NCBI GenBank assembly: GCA_024704175.1
Contig: CP085629.1
Location: 4,340,001-4,404,000 of the forward strand
DNA length: 64,000 bases
Reading direction: 5' to 3'
Origin: Paenibacillus sp. P25
Lineage (GTDB): Bacteria > Bacillota > Bacilli > Paenibacillales > NBRC-103111
Positions within the stretch are counted from its first letter, which is position 1. Each line of letters begins with the position of its first letter. The position numbers and the translations under genes are program-made. The notes below the pieces were generated by a model that worked only from the letters and a program-made list of their open reading frames with translations, was not told the DNA's origin and did no database searches. Below, piece by piece: positions 17,125-27,122 of this stretch.

Positions 17125-19206
17125 TTATTTGGTAATCGAGACCCCTATGTAGTAGGTCTGAAGTATTTTTTATAATCGTAGCCCTGCTCCGCATACCCTT
17201 TGGCTCCCCATTGGGACATGCCGAGACCGTGCCCATTGCCTTTTCCCCTGAAAATATACTGGGAGCTCTTCGTCACCATGCGCACCTGGCCGCTTCCGTC
17301 CAGGACGTACTGCGAGGACGTGGCGGCAGGTCGCGGACTTGACGCATTGTCACCGCCGGCAACATAGATCTGGGGGGATCCGGGAGACTGGCTTCGCGTA
17401 GCCCCGTCCGCTCCCAATATAGTATACCGTCCCGTATCCTCGATTTCAAACCGGGTACTGGGGAGGCCTCCCAGCAGGCTCCGCAGGGAATCGGGATACT
17501 GGGCCTTCAGCGGCTGGCCGTTCGCGGTTACTTCCAGCGCGCGGCCGGAAGGACCGCGTTTGGTCACTTCCAGCGAATCGATTCCGGCGGGCAGCGAACC
17601 TGCCTTTTCCTTCAGCTTGGCGGCATCATAAGGTCCCCGGAACCAGCTATAGGCATTGGACTCGATTTCCTGTCCGATCACAACGAACCGGTCGCCGATA
17701 TCGACTTTGAATAACGCCGGATTGGCCGCATTGTCTATGTATGGTGCGGAACGGACGGCAATCCCGGTTCCGGTCGACTCATAGTAAGGCGACCCGGCCG
17801 GGTTCTTCTGGCCCGTAGCGCGCGCGTAATCGGAATGGATATACCCTGTGCCTCCGTTCGGAAGAACGATGCGGTACCACGGCTTCTTCCCGGCAGCTGC
17901 ACCTTCGTCCGGAGACGGAGTGTTTTTCAAATAGGGAACTTTGTTGCCCCATACTTCGGAGGAGTCCGCCGTCATTCCCCGGCATTGGAATAGAATAGCG
18001 GATCGATCAAGCCGCCATTGGCATCCGTCAGCACTTCCCCTTCGGTTGCTTGAACCGCCTGCTGGGCCTCGGGGAATTCCCGCACCATTCCTTTATAGGC
18101 CTGGTCGGCCGTCGTGTCACTTACCGAAGCGATCTGGTATTTCGTGCTGCTCTGCTTCAGCACAAACGTTCGCGCAGCCACCGCCTGCGCCTTCAGCGCC
18201 TCGAGCGGCCATTCCTTGCTGAGCTCGGAGCCGACGACGGAAACGAGGTAGGCCTCCAGCGGCACCTCATTGATGACGGCGAGCTTCCCGCCGAGCTGCG
18301 ACAGCTCAATGCCTCCGCGGTACGTGCGTTCGGACCGCTCCAGCACCTTCACGCCGCCCTGCGGCGAGGCCGGCGCAGCCCACAGCTTGGCGCCGCCGCC
18401 GAACGCCAGCGCCGATGGCGCCTGCGCCTTGCCGTCCGCCGGCGACTCCGTGCGCTGCAGCGCGTACGGCTGCGCCGCCGCCAAGGGCTGCGCGGCCACT
18501 GCCGGCAGGGCGGCCGCGAGCCGGCCCTGCAGCGCTTGCAGCGCCGCGCTATCGGCTTCGGCGCCGACGAGCACGGCGAAGGCGCCGGACGCCGCGCCGC
18601 CCAGCACTGCCGCGTCGGCGTCGAAGCCGGCCGCGCCGAGCACGGCGGCCTGCGCCTGAGCCTCCGCGGCGGAGGCATAGACGCCCGCCTGCAGATGCAG
18701 CGGGCCGAGCACCGCCGCGCCGGCCCCGGCCTTGGCGGCGGCCGCTTCCTTCGTCGCGAACGGACCCAGCAGCACCTGATAGGCCGTCTTCCCGCTCTTC
18801 GTGCGCTGCACGATCACGGCATCATCCCCGCCGGCCGTCCGCTTCTGTGCAAGCGCCTTCGCCTCGGCGGCGTCGCCCGTCTCCAGCAGCGGCGCCTGAT
18901 AGCCGTCCGCATATACGCGGACCGGCTCCTGCGCCGCAACCGAGAGGACGGGCTTCACGCCCGCCGCTTCGCGCATCCCGATCGCGAGCCCCGCTTCGGC
19001 GGACAGCGTGACTGACGAAGCAGGCGCGCTGTACTTCCCTGTGTCAATGAACAGTGCGACCCGGACCGTATCCTGCTTCGGCACCGCCGCTTCCGCAATC
19101 AGGCCGGGGATTCCCCGGGAATGCCCAGTCCTCCGCCCAGCAGGAGACCCGCGGACATCGCCAGCTTCCCCATGAGCCGCAGGCCCCGTTTGGATGGTGT
19201 ATACAT
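17125..19206 (-). CDS. SpoIID/LytB-domain protein with SPOR-like Ala-rich region (three apparent frameshifts)
   Basis: About 690 residues once joined. A signal peptide (MYTPSKRGLRLMGKLAMSAG...AEA) leads into an early beta domain, then an Ala-rich stretch with SPOR-like repeats (YQVLLGPFATKEAAAAKAG; LQAGVYASAAEAQAQA). The SpoIID catalytic domain follows: AYLVSVVGSELSKEWPLEAL, KAQAVAARTFVLKQ, SNAGGMTADSSEVWG and, at the end, GHGLGMSQWGAKGYA, then LQTYYIGV. SpoIID family members are lytic transglycosylases acting on denuded peptidoglycan. Breaks are at about 19113-19116, 17977-17980 and 17165-17171, each one base short in a homopolymer. The Ala-rich segment has strikingly higher GC than its surroundings. 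It differs from true SpoIID by the SPOR-like insert, so a LytB-type wall-remodelling role is likely. Confidence 0.85.
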
Positions 19207-19345
19207 CAATTCCATGCTCCTCCCCGAGTGGTTTGAATTCCTATTCAGCATCCTGCTTACCGAACGGCTTTGCGCAAAAAAGAACGGCTCGCACGCCCGG
19301 ACCGTCCCAACCGGCAGCGACCGCTATCTCATTCATCCGCTCGTC

Positions 19346-20350
19346 TCAAGGCTTCTGAGGCGGCGGCAGACCCAGATGCTTGTACGCCTGCGGCGTAGCC
19401 ATCCGGCCTCGCGGCGTCCGCTGCAGGAATCCGATCTGCAGCAAATACGGTTCATATACATCTTCGATCGTCTGGCTTTCTTCCCCGATGGAGGCCGCAA
19501 TCGTGTCGAGACCGACCGGACCGCCCTGGAAGCTCAGAATGATCGAACGCAGCATCTTATGATCGATTTCATCCAGTCCGAGCGGATCGACCTGGATGTT
19601 CACGAGCGCCATGCGGGCAATGTCGAGCGTAATTACCCCGTCACCCTTGACCTGGGCGAAATCGCGCACCCGCTTCAGCAGGCGGTTGGCGATCCGCGGC
19701 GTTCCCCGGGAGCGCAAGCCGATCTCGCGCGACGCTTCGCCGACGATCTGCACCTGCAGCAGATCCGCCGTCCGGCTGACGATATACGAGAGCTCGTCCA
19801 CCGTATAATATTCCAGCCGGCTGACGACGCCGAAGCGGTCGCGGAGCGGCGCCGAAAGCAGACCGACGCGCGTCGTCGCCCCCACCAGCGTGAACGGCGG
19901 AAGATCGAGCCGCACCGAACGGGCGCTCGGGCCTTTGCCGATGATGATGTCGAGAGCATAATCCTCCATCGCCGGATACAGCACTTCCTCCACCGTCCGG
20001 TGAAGGCGGTGAATCTCGTCGATGAACAGCACGTCGCCCTCCTGGAGATTCGTCAAGATCGCCGCCAAATCTCCCGGGCGTTCGATCGCGGGACCCGACG
20101 TCGTGCGCAGATTGACCCCCAGCTCGTTGGCGATAATATTGGACAGTGTCGTCTTGCCGAGGCCCGGCGGGCCGTACAGCAGCACATGATCGAGCGCTTC
20201 CTTGCGCATCTTGGCCGCTTCGATATATATTTTCAAATTTTCCTTCGCTTGCGACTGGCCGATATATTCGGCCAAATACCGCGGACGCAGACTGAATTCG
20301 ATCGCCTCGTCCTCCATCATCAAGTGAGCCGAGATAATACGGTCGTCCAT
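19346..20350 (-). CDS. ruvB: Holliday junction branch migration ATPase RuvB
   Basis: Intact 334-residue AAA+ helicase. Visible: LRPRYLAEYIGQ, Walker A GPPGLGKTT, Walker B LFIDEIHRL, sensor GATTRVGLLSAPLRDRFG, arginine finger region, and the C-terminal winged helix with RTPRGRMAT. Drives branch migration with RuvA; the ruvC-ruvA-ruvB order supports one transcript. Confidence 0.98.
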   Translation of the reverse strand: MDDRIISAHLMMEDEAIEFSLRPRYLAEYIGQSQAKENLKIYIEAAKMRKEALDHVLLYGPPGLGKTTLSNIIANELGVNLRTTSGPAIERPGDLAAILTNLQEGDVLFIDEIHRLHRTVEEVLYPAMEDYALDIIIGKGPSARSVRLDLPPFTLVGATTRVGLLSAPLRDRFGVVSRLEYYTVDELSYIVSRTADLLQVQIVGEASREIGLRSRGTPRIANRLLKRVRDFAQVKGDGVITLDIARMALVNIQVDPLGLDEIDHKMLRSIILSFQGGPVGLDTIAASIGEESQTIEDVYEPYLLQIGFLQRTPRGRMATPQAYKHLGLPPPQKP

Positions 20351-20408
20351 GAAGTCCTGTTCCCCTTCCTTTTATTGCAACGGACAGCCCGTCCCAAGGG
20401 CGGCCCTC

Positions 20409-21041
20409 CTACCTTAGCGACTGTTGAAACAGCGCCTGCAGCGCCAGCTTGGTTACGGCGTCGACCGTCTCCTCGCCCTTCAGCTTCGGCTTAATCGCCG
20501 CTCCCGCACGATCCGCCTCCGCTTCGGTATATCCAAGCGCCATGAGCGCCGCCTTGGCTTCCGACCAGGCGTCTGCGGCGGGATTGGCTATTCCCGCCGC
20601 CGCTTCCAGGATGGATAATCCTCCGTCATCCGCCACCGACATCGCCCCGAGCTTGTCCTTCAGGTCCAGAATCATCCGCTGCGCCGTCTTCCGGCCGATT
20701 CCGGGCAGCTTCGTCAGGAAGCCGATGTTCTCCTGGCGGATCGCCGACGCGATCACCTCGGGCTTTCCTCCGGCCAGCACGCCGATCGCCACCTTCGGCC
20801 CGATCCCGTTCACATCGAGTAGCATCCGGAAGAGCGACTGTTCTTCCCGGGTGGTGAAGCCGAACAGCAGATGCGCGTCCTCCCGCACATGGTAATGGAT
20901 ATACATCGTGACTTCTTCCCCGTCTTTATGCTGCACGGCAAACGGATTGGCGCAAAATACCCGGTAGCCGACGCCACGGACGTCAAGAACGACATAATCG
21001 GTTTCCCGGTGCGCCACCGTTCCTCTCAAAAAATCAATCAT
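20409..21041 (-). CDS. ruvA: Holliday junction DNA-binding protein RuvA
   Basis: Intact 210 residues. N-terminal OB fold (MIDFLRGTVAHRETDYVVLD), helix-hairpin-helix motifs (VNGIGPKVAIGVL; LPGIGRKTAQRMILDLKDK) and the C-terminal RuvB-contacting domain. The start overlaps the ruvC stop by four bases. Confidence 0.98.
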   Translation of the reverse strand: MIDFLRGTVAHRETDYVVLDVRGVGYRVFCANPFAVQHKDGEEVTMYIHYHVREDAHLLFGFTTREEQSLFRMLLDVNGIGPKVAIGVLAGGKPEVIASAIRQENIGFLTKLPGIGRKTAQRMILDLKDKLGAMSVADDGGLSILEAAAGIANPAADAWSEAKAALMALGYTEAEADRAGAAIKPKLKGEETVDAVTKLALQALFQQSLR

Positions 21042-21538
21042 CGCTTGATAGCTCCGTTCAATTTATTTTGCAAGGCGGAAGAATGCGCATGGCATATCGC
21101 CACCGCCAAAGCATCCGCCACGTCATCCGGCTTCGGGACGGCGGACAAATGCAGGAACATCTTCACCATCTCCTGCACCTGCTTCTTTTCCGCCTTGCCG
21201 TACCCCACGATCGCCTGCTTCACCTGAAGCGGCGTATATTCCGCAATAGGCGGCCCATGCTGGACCGCCGCCAGCATCAAAACCCCTCTGGCCTGGCCCA
21301 CCGTCAGCGCCGTCGTTACGTTCCGGTTGAAGAACAGCTTCTCGATCGCCACCGCGTCGGGCTTATACTTCTCGATCAGCTGAACCGCCGCTTCATAGAC
21401 GAGCTTAAGTCGCTCCGCATCCTCGGTATGCGCCTCCGTCCGGATGCAGCCGTACTGTACAGGCACCAGCTTATGCCCTTGTTTATCAATAAAGCCGAAG
21501 CCGACGATTGCAATCCCCGGATCGATGCCCAAAATCCG
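21038..21538 (-). CDS. ruvC: Crossover junction endodeoxyribonuclease RuvC
   Basis: Resolves Holliday junctions. About 167 residues, starting with a TTG at 21538 (LRILGIDPGIAIVGFG), chosen for GGGAG ten bases upstream and because family members start at this point; a longer reading frame to 21631 adds non-conserved residues. Catalytic acidic residues are seen in ILGIDPG, VAIEKLFF and KPDDVADALA. Bacillus subtilis lacks RuvC, whereas Paenibacillus and Clostridia carry it, which helps place the organism. Confidence 0.95.
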   Translation of the reverse strand, partial: RILGIDPGIAIVGFGFIDKQGHKLVPVQYGCIRTEAHTEDAERLKLVYEAAVQLIEKYKPDAVAIEKLFFNRNVTTALTVGQARGVLMLAAVQHGPPIAEYTPLQVKQAIVGYGKAEKKQVQEMVKMFLHLSAVPKPDDVADALAVAICHAHSSALQNKLNGAIKR

Positions 21539-21783
21539 CAAACCTTCCACACTCCCATTCAGGCGGTGCCTTAAGCCCGGCCTTGCATGAGCCCGCTTCC
21601 CAAGAAGCGAACATATGTATTCACCTGCCATTATAGCAGATTATGCCTCCGATGAACACGCCAAAAAGACGCCTGTTCCCGGCGACCTTTGCTTTTCCCG
21701 GGGAAAACGGCCGTTAAGACAAGCGATTGCCGGGTATGCTATATTCTTGTTGGAATACGACTCTCGAAAAGGAGAATGGACCG

Positions 21784-22146
21784 ATGATCAAACAAATTGC
21801 TACGGTTGCCGTCTATGTCGAGGACCAGCAGGCGGCGCTTGCCTTCTGGACGGAAAAGGCCGGCTTCGAGGTGGCTGCAAACCATCCGATGGGGCCGAAC
21901 GCGCACTGGATCGAAGTGCGGCCGCAAGGGGCGGAGTCCCGCCTTGTCCTTTATCCGAAGACAATGATGCCGAATTGGAACGAGCTGAAAGCGTCGATCG
22001 TCTTCGAGTGCGAGGATGTCGAAGGGACTTACGAGCGCATGAGCGCCGGCGGCGTGGAATTCGTGGACAAGCCGAATCGAATGTCCTGGGGCACGTATGC
22101 AAAGTTCAGAGATCCGGACGGCAATGAATTTTTGCTGAAGGGCTAA
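21784..22146 (+). CDS. VOC-family (glyoxalase/bleomycin resistance-like) protein
   Basis: 120 residues with the vicinal oxygen chelate fold pattern: IATVAVYVEDQQAALAFWTE at the start, a middle strand with HWIEVRPQGAESRLVLYP, and the C-terminal FRDPDGNEFLLKG with the conserved Glu. The substrate cannot be told from sequence; antibiotic binding or small-molecule isomerisation are both possible. ATG at 21784 is preceded by AAAAGGAG. A stand-alone plus-strand gene inserted between ruvC and bofC. Confidence 0.85.
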   Translation: MIKQIATVAVYVEDQQAALAFWTEKAGFEVAANHPMGPNAHWIEVRPQGAESRLVLYPKTMMPNWNELKASIVFECEDVEGTYERMSAGGVEFVDKPNRMSWGTYAKFRDPDGNEFLLKG

Positions 22147-22196
22147 GGGGCGCGGCACAAGTTAGTCAGCATTATATATCAGAAAAGCTAACGTTC

Positions 22197-22234
22197 AAAA
22201 AGACAAGGGGCCTCCCCATATGGAAAGCCCCTTG
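22197..22234 (-). terminator. Terminator of bofC
   Basis: CAAGGGGC pairs with GCCCCTTG on the minus strand, followed by TCTTTTT, just beyond the bofC stop. Confidence 0.8.
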
Positions 22235-22248
22235 CTTGCCCATCCCCG

Positions 22249-22950
22249 TTAATGCGGGGCGGACTGCATTACTTTTTCCGTCTCTTCCACGGCGAAATCG
22301 CTGAGCGTCGAGAGCACGCTGTTGTAATCCTGCAAATCCCGCACGCGGATACCCGAATACAGTTTGCTTCACCGTTTCGCGGGGCAGGTCGCTCTCCAGA
22401 TGCTGAATGTTCAGCTGGAAGAAGGTGCGGATCACGCTGCTGCCGCTCGCTCCGGGAGCGCCTTCGAACAAGCTCAGGTTGCCGTTCGCATCCAGCCCGA
22501 AATAAGCGTTCGTCTTGCACTGCGGCGACAGATCATCGATTTTCTCGGTAAAATAGACCTTGCCGTCCTCCCCAAGACTCACAATGAGATTCGGATTCGA
22601 CCTGTAATAGGCCAGAATATCGGAGGCGCTCATCGTACCGATCCACTGCATCTCTTCTCCGCAGACATAAGCTTTTTTCGTGTAACCTTCCCGCGCCCTT
22701 CCATTCCTTTAAGCAAGCTCACGACTTCTTCCTCCGGCTGCAATCTTGTCCCGGTATGACGGGCGAATACCATCTCATCCTGCCGCTTCTCCCCTCCGGA
22801 AAGCCCGCTTTCCTGGCGGTACAGCCATACGCATACGGCGGCCGCCCCGATCACCAGAAGCACCGCGGCGAGATTAAGCCACCTGCGTCTTAGGCGCAGC
22901 TTTTTTTTCAATTGTCTTTTCAACTGATTCCAGAAGCTGTGAAGCATCAT
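22249..22950 (-). CDS. bofC: Forespore regulator BofC (two apparent frameshifts)
   Basis: BofC is made in the forespore and inhibits SpoIVB signalling, delaying pro-sigma-K processing by SpoIVFB (also encoded in this window). Segments join as a membrane helix (LAAVLLVIGAAAVCVWLY), YVCGEEMQWIGTMSASDIL, KIDDLSPQCKTNAYFGLD, NLSLFEG, FFQLNIQHLESDLPRE and a C-terminus ending EETEKVMQSAPH. About 233 residues. Breaks are at an A6 run (22673-22678, one base short) and at 22363-22365 (one base too many). Start ATG at 22950 follows GAGGGGA. Confidence 0.9.
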
Positions 22951-23006
22951 GGCGATCCCCTCTAGTCGTCTGTTTCGCTGTGTTTTTACTATTTTTCCCA
23001 TGGGGA

Positions 23007-23036
23007 TCGACGTTTATACTTTTGACATGCTATACT
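23007..23036 (+). promoter_or_regulatory. Possible promoter of the signal peptidase gene
   Basis: TATACT preceded by TGC (extended -10) with a weak -35 (TCGACG) 18 bases upstream; 45 bases before the lepB start. Confidence 0.45.
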
Positions 23037-23081
23037 GGGTCTACCGATCAAACATTACCGATAAGAAAGGCGGATTTCCGT

Positions 23082-23630
23082 ATGCGGCCGTATTTGAAAG
23101 AAGCGCTGGCCTGGCTTCGGTCGATCGTCGCGGCGTTCGTACTGACGCTGGTGATCGGCATATTCGTCTTCCAGCCGACCAAAGTGCTCGGACACTCCAT
23201 GGACCCGACGCTGCACAACGAGCAGCGCATCTACGTTTCGAAATTATCGCATACCTTCCATTACGAACCGAAGTACGGAGATATCGTTATTATCGACAGC
23301 CGGGTGGACCGGCCCCGCAAGTGGACGGACGATGTGCTGGAGCACCCGCTGTTCAAGCTGTTTTCGAGAAACAACGATGAAAGCATGTACGTCAAGCGCG
23401 TGATCGGCAAGCCGGGCGATGTGATCGAGCTGAGGGATCAGCAGGTATACCGCAACGGCCAGCCGCTGAATGAGCCGTACATCAAGGAAAAGATGCAATT
23501 AACGCAGGACAAGAAATGGACGGTTCCCGAAGAAAGCCTGTTCGTGATGGGCGATAACCGCAACAACAGCCGCGATAGCCGCGAAATCGGCTTTGTGCCT
23601 TTGGACCATGTGCTTGGCATCAAGATGTGA
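23082..23630 (+). CDS. lepB: Type I signal peptidase
   Basis: 182 residues with one N-terminal membrane anchor (residues about 13-31). Catalytic Ser39 is in GHSMDPTL and the Lys105 base in YVKRVIGKPGD; the downstream box is GDNRNNSRDSR. It cleaves signal peptides of exported proteins outside the membrane. Start ATG at 23082 follows AAAGGCGG. Between the two catalytic boxes is a spacer with DRPRKWTDD and FSRNNDE, a bit longer than in minimal SipS. Genes equivalent to sipS/sipT; which paralogue cannot be told. Confidence 0.93.
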   Translation: MRPYLKEALAWLRSIVAAFVLTLVIGIFVFQPTKVLGHSMDPTLHNEQRIYVSKLSHTFHYEPKYGDIVIIDSRVDRPRKWTDDVLEHPLFKLFSRNNDESMYVKRVIGKPGDVIELRDQQVYRNGQPLNEPYIKEKMQLTQDKKWTVPEESLFVMGDNRNNSRDSREIGFVPLDHVLGIKM

Positions 23631-23641
23631 TAAAAATACAG

Positions 23642-23688
23642 AAAAAGATCCCGAAGCCTCCTAAAGCAGGCGGCCGGGATCTTTTTTC
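23642..23688 (+). terminator. Terminator after lepB
   Basis: AAAAAGATCCCG pairs with CGGGATCTTTTTT, twelve bases past the stop codon. Confidence 0.9.
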
Positions 23689-23812
23689 ACTAAAATTCAT
23701 CGAAAAGGCACAGGTACTGAGCTTCTTCCAGTTCAAATAAGGGTATGGCGCCGAACGGGATGAAACACCATAACTCACCCCAGCTCACCCTTCATCCGGT
23801 ACGCTTTCCACC

Positions 23813-25904
23813 TTATCCGAGCCAAGGAGAGCTCTTGCTTTTCTTCTGCGATGAGCCCGACCGGCGGCGGCTTCGTTCGATATACCGGCTGATGGCGGCG
23901 CGGGTTGAATCCGCCTTCCCCTTGCTCTTCCGCTTGGACGGCGCCTTCACAGGTTTGGCGGAGGAGCCGGCAGGCGCTTGCGAAATCGCCGCATCGGGCT
24001 TCCGGTCCTGAGTATTGCCGCCGAACTGTCCGTTGCCGTCCTCTCCGTTCTGCCACGGAAACGGCAAATAATGCGGTACGGCGGGTGCGCCGAAGTACGG
24101 GTAAGGCCGCCCGGGTACGCCCGCCGTCGGGTCCCAAGGCGTGAATCCGGGGTAGATCGCTTCAGGTCCGGCGGATTGATCCCACGGTCCGTAACCCGGA
24201 TGCTGCACCGGAGAAACCGTAAGGCTGTCGTACGGGCCGGGGTAAAGGCTGCTCCGGCGCATAGCCGGCCGGTATTTGCGCCGCAAAAGACTGCTCCGTT
24301 TCGATGCTGCCCTCGCCCTTGTTATCATCCGGCCGCTGAACCGGATACGGCGGCTCCGCTGCGAATCCGCCCGGTGTTTGAGCGGGATACCCGAAGCCCG
24401 GGGCATAGCCTGCCGGCACCTGGCCCCCGAACGGCGGTTCCGCACCAAACCCGCCCGGTACGTGGCCCGGATAGAACGAACCTGCTCCGTATCCGCCCGG
24501 GGCGTATCCCCCGGGATAAGTCTGACCCGCTGCGAACGCGCCTGGGGCGTACCCCGGATAAGAGTGGCCTGCCGCCATCGCTCCCGGGTCGAATCCCGGA
24601 TAGGACTGCCCTGCTCCCATCACGCCAGGCTCGTATCCCGGGTGGGACTGGCCTGCTCCCATCACGCCAGGCTCGTATCCCGGGTGGGACTGGCCTGCTC
24701 CCATCACGCCAGGCTCGTATCCCGGGTAGGACTGGCCTGCTCCCATCACGCCAGGCTCGTATCCCGGGTGGGACTGGCCTGTTACAGCCCCCGGAGGGTA
24801 TCCCATCGCTGCATGGGAAGGATACCAGGGATGCGGCTGTCCGCGGCCGCAATCGTGGATGGCGGCGCTGGGTCCTTCGAGACCGGGATATCCCGCAAAT
24901 CCGGGCGGCTGGTTCCAATAAGGCATTTCGGCGGCGGAAGGCATCTGCGGAATCGGCGGCGGCTCGGGCGCCCCCCAGTGATCCTCCTTGCTTTTGCCAT
25001 AGGATACCGCTTCCGTTGCCGGTACTTCGTACGGCATGAACAAATCATGGGACGGTCGCAGGCCGAACCCTTCCGTTCCGTGCTCGGCATGATGCCAGGA
25101 CGGCAGAGGAGGCATCGTTACATTCGGAAAGGTAGTAGCTTCGGGCAATACGGCTTCCTTCCCGGGAGCCGTATATTCCGGCAGAATCCCCGGCTTTTCG
25201 CCGAACGGAGAGACCTGCTGAATATTAGGCATTTCGTACGGCATATGATGGAAGTTCGGCTTCTCCGTGAGCGGGGCTTCCTGAAAGTGCATTTTCTCCA
25301 TGATCGGCGCTTCTTGAACATGCATCTTCTCCATAATCGGAGCTTCATGCATTTTCTCCATGATCGGCGCTTCCTTTTTCTCGATCACCGGCGCTTCCGG
25401 AACAATCGGCTTCTCCGCGACCGGAGCCTGCTCGATATGCGGCATTTCCGGAGCCTTCTCTACCGGCATTTCGATGTTCGGCGGAGCTTCCACCGGCGAC
25501 TGGTTCGGAATCACTGAAGTATCGGCCTTCTTCGGGTTCGCGTTCGAGTTCGGATTCCCAGCGCCTGCCGGCTTCAGCTTCGGAATGTAGACAACCTCGC
25601 CGGTCATCAGGATATTCGGATTTTTCAGTCGCGGGTTGGCCGCAATCATTTCGGGCAGCGGGACGCCCCAAGCTTTGCCCAGCTTCCACAACGTATCGCC
25701 CTGGACGACCACATGCTTATACAAATAATCGCTCGGAGGGGCAACCGGCTTCGGATGATGCGGAATCTTCACCTTCATCCCCACGTCGATCACATTCGGA
25801 TCCGCAATCTGCGGATTGGCGGCGATTAACGCATCGAGCTCGACATGATATTTTTTTGCAAGCTCATAGAGAGATTCGCCTTTTTTCACAATATGAATTT
25901 TCAA
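23813..25904 (-). CDS. safA: SafA-like LysM spore coat assembly protein with collagen-like repeats (one apparent frameshift)
   Basis: About 697 residues. Two LysM domains at the N-terminus (VKKGESLYELAKKYHV, residues 1-50; VVQGDTLWKLGKAWGV, about 62-110) bind peptidoglycan at the cortex-coat boundary. A linker has three copies of EAPIMEKMH. A long Gly/Pro/Tyr/Gln-rich region with 14-residue repeats (QSHPGYEPGVMGAG) spans about residues 360-430 and degrades into variants to about 530. After the break at about 24243 (one extra T), the C-terminus continues YPGPYDSLTVSPVQHPG and ends in a Lys/Arg/Ser-rich stretch. SafA recruits inner coat proteins with SpoVID, also encoded here. The repeat region is unlike the shorter Bacillus subtilis SafA. 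Position near bofC and pheA matches Bacillus. Confidence 0.87.
24610..24777 (-). repeat. Four near-identical 42-bp tandem repeats inside the SafA-like gene
   Basis: Units start at 24610, 24652, 24694 and 24736 and encode the 14-residue unit QSHPGYEPGVMGAG (one with Tyr for His). Less conserved copies extend left to about 24300. Near-identity at DNA level suggests recent slippage or recombination. Confidence 0.92.
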
Positions 25905-26237
25905 TGCCTTAAACCTCCTTCTGGATCTCCTGAACCGGACACGGCGGAATCCTTAGAGCGCACTGCCGTACGTTCTGCGAACGCGACCGCTTCGTTCACA
26001 CGCCCTTAGCGCGAGGCATTCGGGGAACGCCTTAGAAACTTACGGGCCACTGCCCACGTGCCGTAACAGACAATACAGTTTATGCAGGAGATTAGGCAAT
26101 TGACCATCCATGGGCGAAAAAAATCTCTCTCATTTTCAAAAACGAAAAGCCCTGCGAACCCGCCGGCAAAACAAAAACCGAGGCGCCGGATCCGGAAAAG
26201 GATGCGGTCGCCTCGGCTAGGGCTCCATGGATTTCGT
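25905..26237 (-). other. Intergenic region between ilvE and the SafA-like gene
   Basis: 333 bases with no gene. It holds the ilvE terminator near 26171-26216. The remainder (25905-26160) should carry the safA promoter, probably for a mother-cell sigma factor, but I cannot identify clear boxes. The safA ribosome site AAGGAGG lies 10 bases before its ATG. Confidence 0.6.
26171..26216 (-). terminator. Terminator of ilvE
   Basis: CCGAGGCG pairs with CGCCTCGG on the minus strand, followed by GTTTTTGTTTT, 22 bases past the stop. Confidence 0.88.
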
Positions 26238-27116
26238 TTATTCGTACACTTTCACGCCGTCGATCTCAACCAGCTTGCGGAACTCCTGAAGCAGGTGTGT
26301 TGTGATCGGACCTGCCTTCCCTTCGCCGATGATGCGCGAATCGACTTCACGGACCGCGATTACCTCGGCCGCGGTCCCGGTGAAGAACACCTCGTCGGCC
26401 ACATACACGTCATGCAGCGTGAACGGCTCCTCCTTCAGCTTGTACCCCAGCTTCTCGCACAGCTCGATAATCGCGGCCCGGGTAATGCCTTCAAGCGCCC
26501 CGACATAGCAAGGCGGGGTGAACACAATACCCCGCTTCACGATAAAGATATTATCGGAAGAGCCTTCGGCCACATAGCCTTGGGAGTTCAGCATGATCGC
26601 TTCGCCCACACCCGCCAGGTTGGCCTGAACTTTCACGAGGATGTTGTTCAAATAATTGAGCGACTTGATCTTCGGATTGAGCGCATCCGGCACATTGCGG
26701 CGCGTCGACACCGAAACCGTCTTCAGGCCGTGGATGTACGCCTCCTCCGGATAAATGGAAAGCTGCTCGACGATGATGATCACGTTCGCTTTAGGCGAAC
26801 GGCGCGGGTCGAGGCCCAGATCTCCCGGTCCGCGGGACACGACCAGGCGGATATACCCGTCGCGCAGCCCGTTGCGGCGGATCGTCTCGTTCAGCGCTTC
26901 CTGCATTTCCTGCTTCGTGAGAGGAATGTCCAGGGCGATGGACTTGGCCGAATCGTACAGGCGGTCCAGGTGTTCCTTGCTTTTAAAAATGTTGCCGTTA
27001 TAAATCCGGATCCCTTCGAAAATTCCGTCCCCATACAAGAAGCCGTGATCGTAAACCGAAATGAGCGCATTTTCCTTGGTGACGTATTCTCCGTTTAAAT
27101 AAATGATTTGTGCCAC
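26238..27116 (-). CDS. ilvE: Branched-chain amino acid aminotransferase (class IV)
   Basis: Intact 292 residues. Fold-type IV PLP enzyme: VYDHGFLYGDGIFEGIRIYN at the N-terminus, RLVVSRGPGDLGLDP, the PLP lysine in PKIKSLNYLNNI, EGSSDNIFIV and GALEGITRAAII. It interconverts branched-chain amino and keto acids. GTG start with GGAGGT ten bases upstream, seven bases after pheA. Class IV members also include D-amino acid and aminodeoxychorismate enzymes; the motifs favour IlvE. Confidence 0.93.
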   Translation of the reverse strand: MAQIIYLNGEYVTKENALISVYDHGFLYGDGIFEGIRIYNGNIFKSKEHLDRLYDSAKSIALDIPLTKQEMQEALNETIRRNGLRDGYIRLVVSRGPGDLGLDPRRSPKANVIIIVEQLSIYPEEAYIHGLKTVSVSTRRNVPDALNPKIKSLNYLNNILVKVQANLAGVGEAIMLNSQGYVAEGSSDNIFIVKRGIVFTPPCYVGALEGITRAAIIELCEKLGYKLKEEPFTLHDVYVADEVFFTGTAAEVIAVREVDSRIIGEGKAGPITTHLLQEFRKLVEIDGVKVYE

Positions 27117-27122
27117 GTCCCA

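Noticed and set aside
17125..19100. Several long plus-strand frames in the GC-rich SpoIID-like region
   Set aside because: They are codon-bias shadows (Arg/Pro/Ala-rich translations, no ribosome sites) opposite a gene with clear domain motifs.
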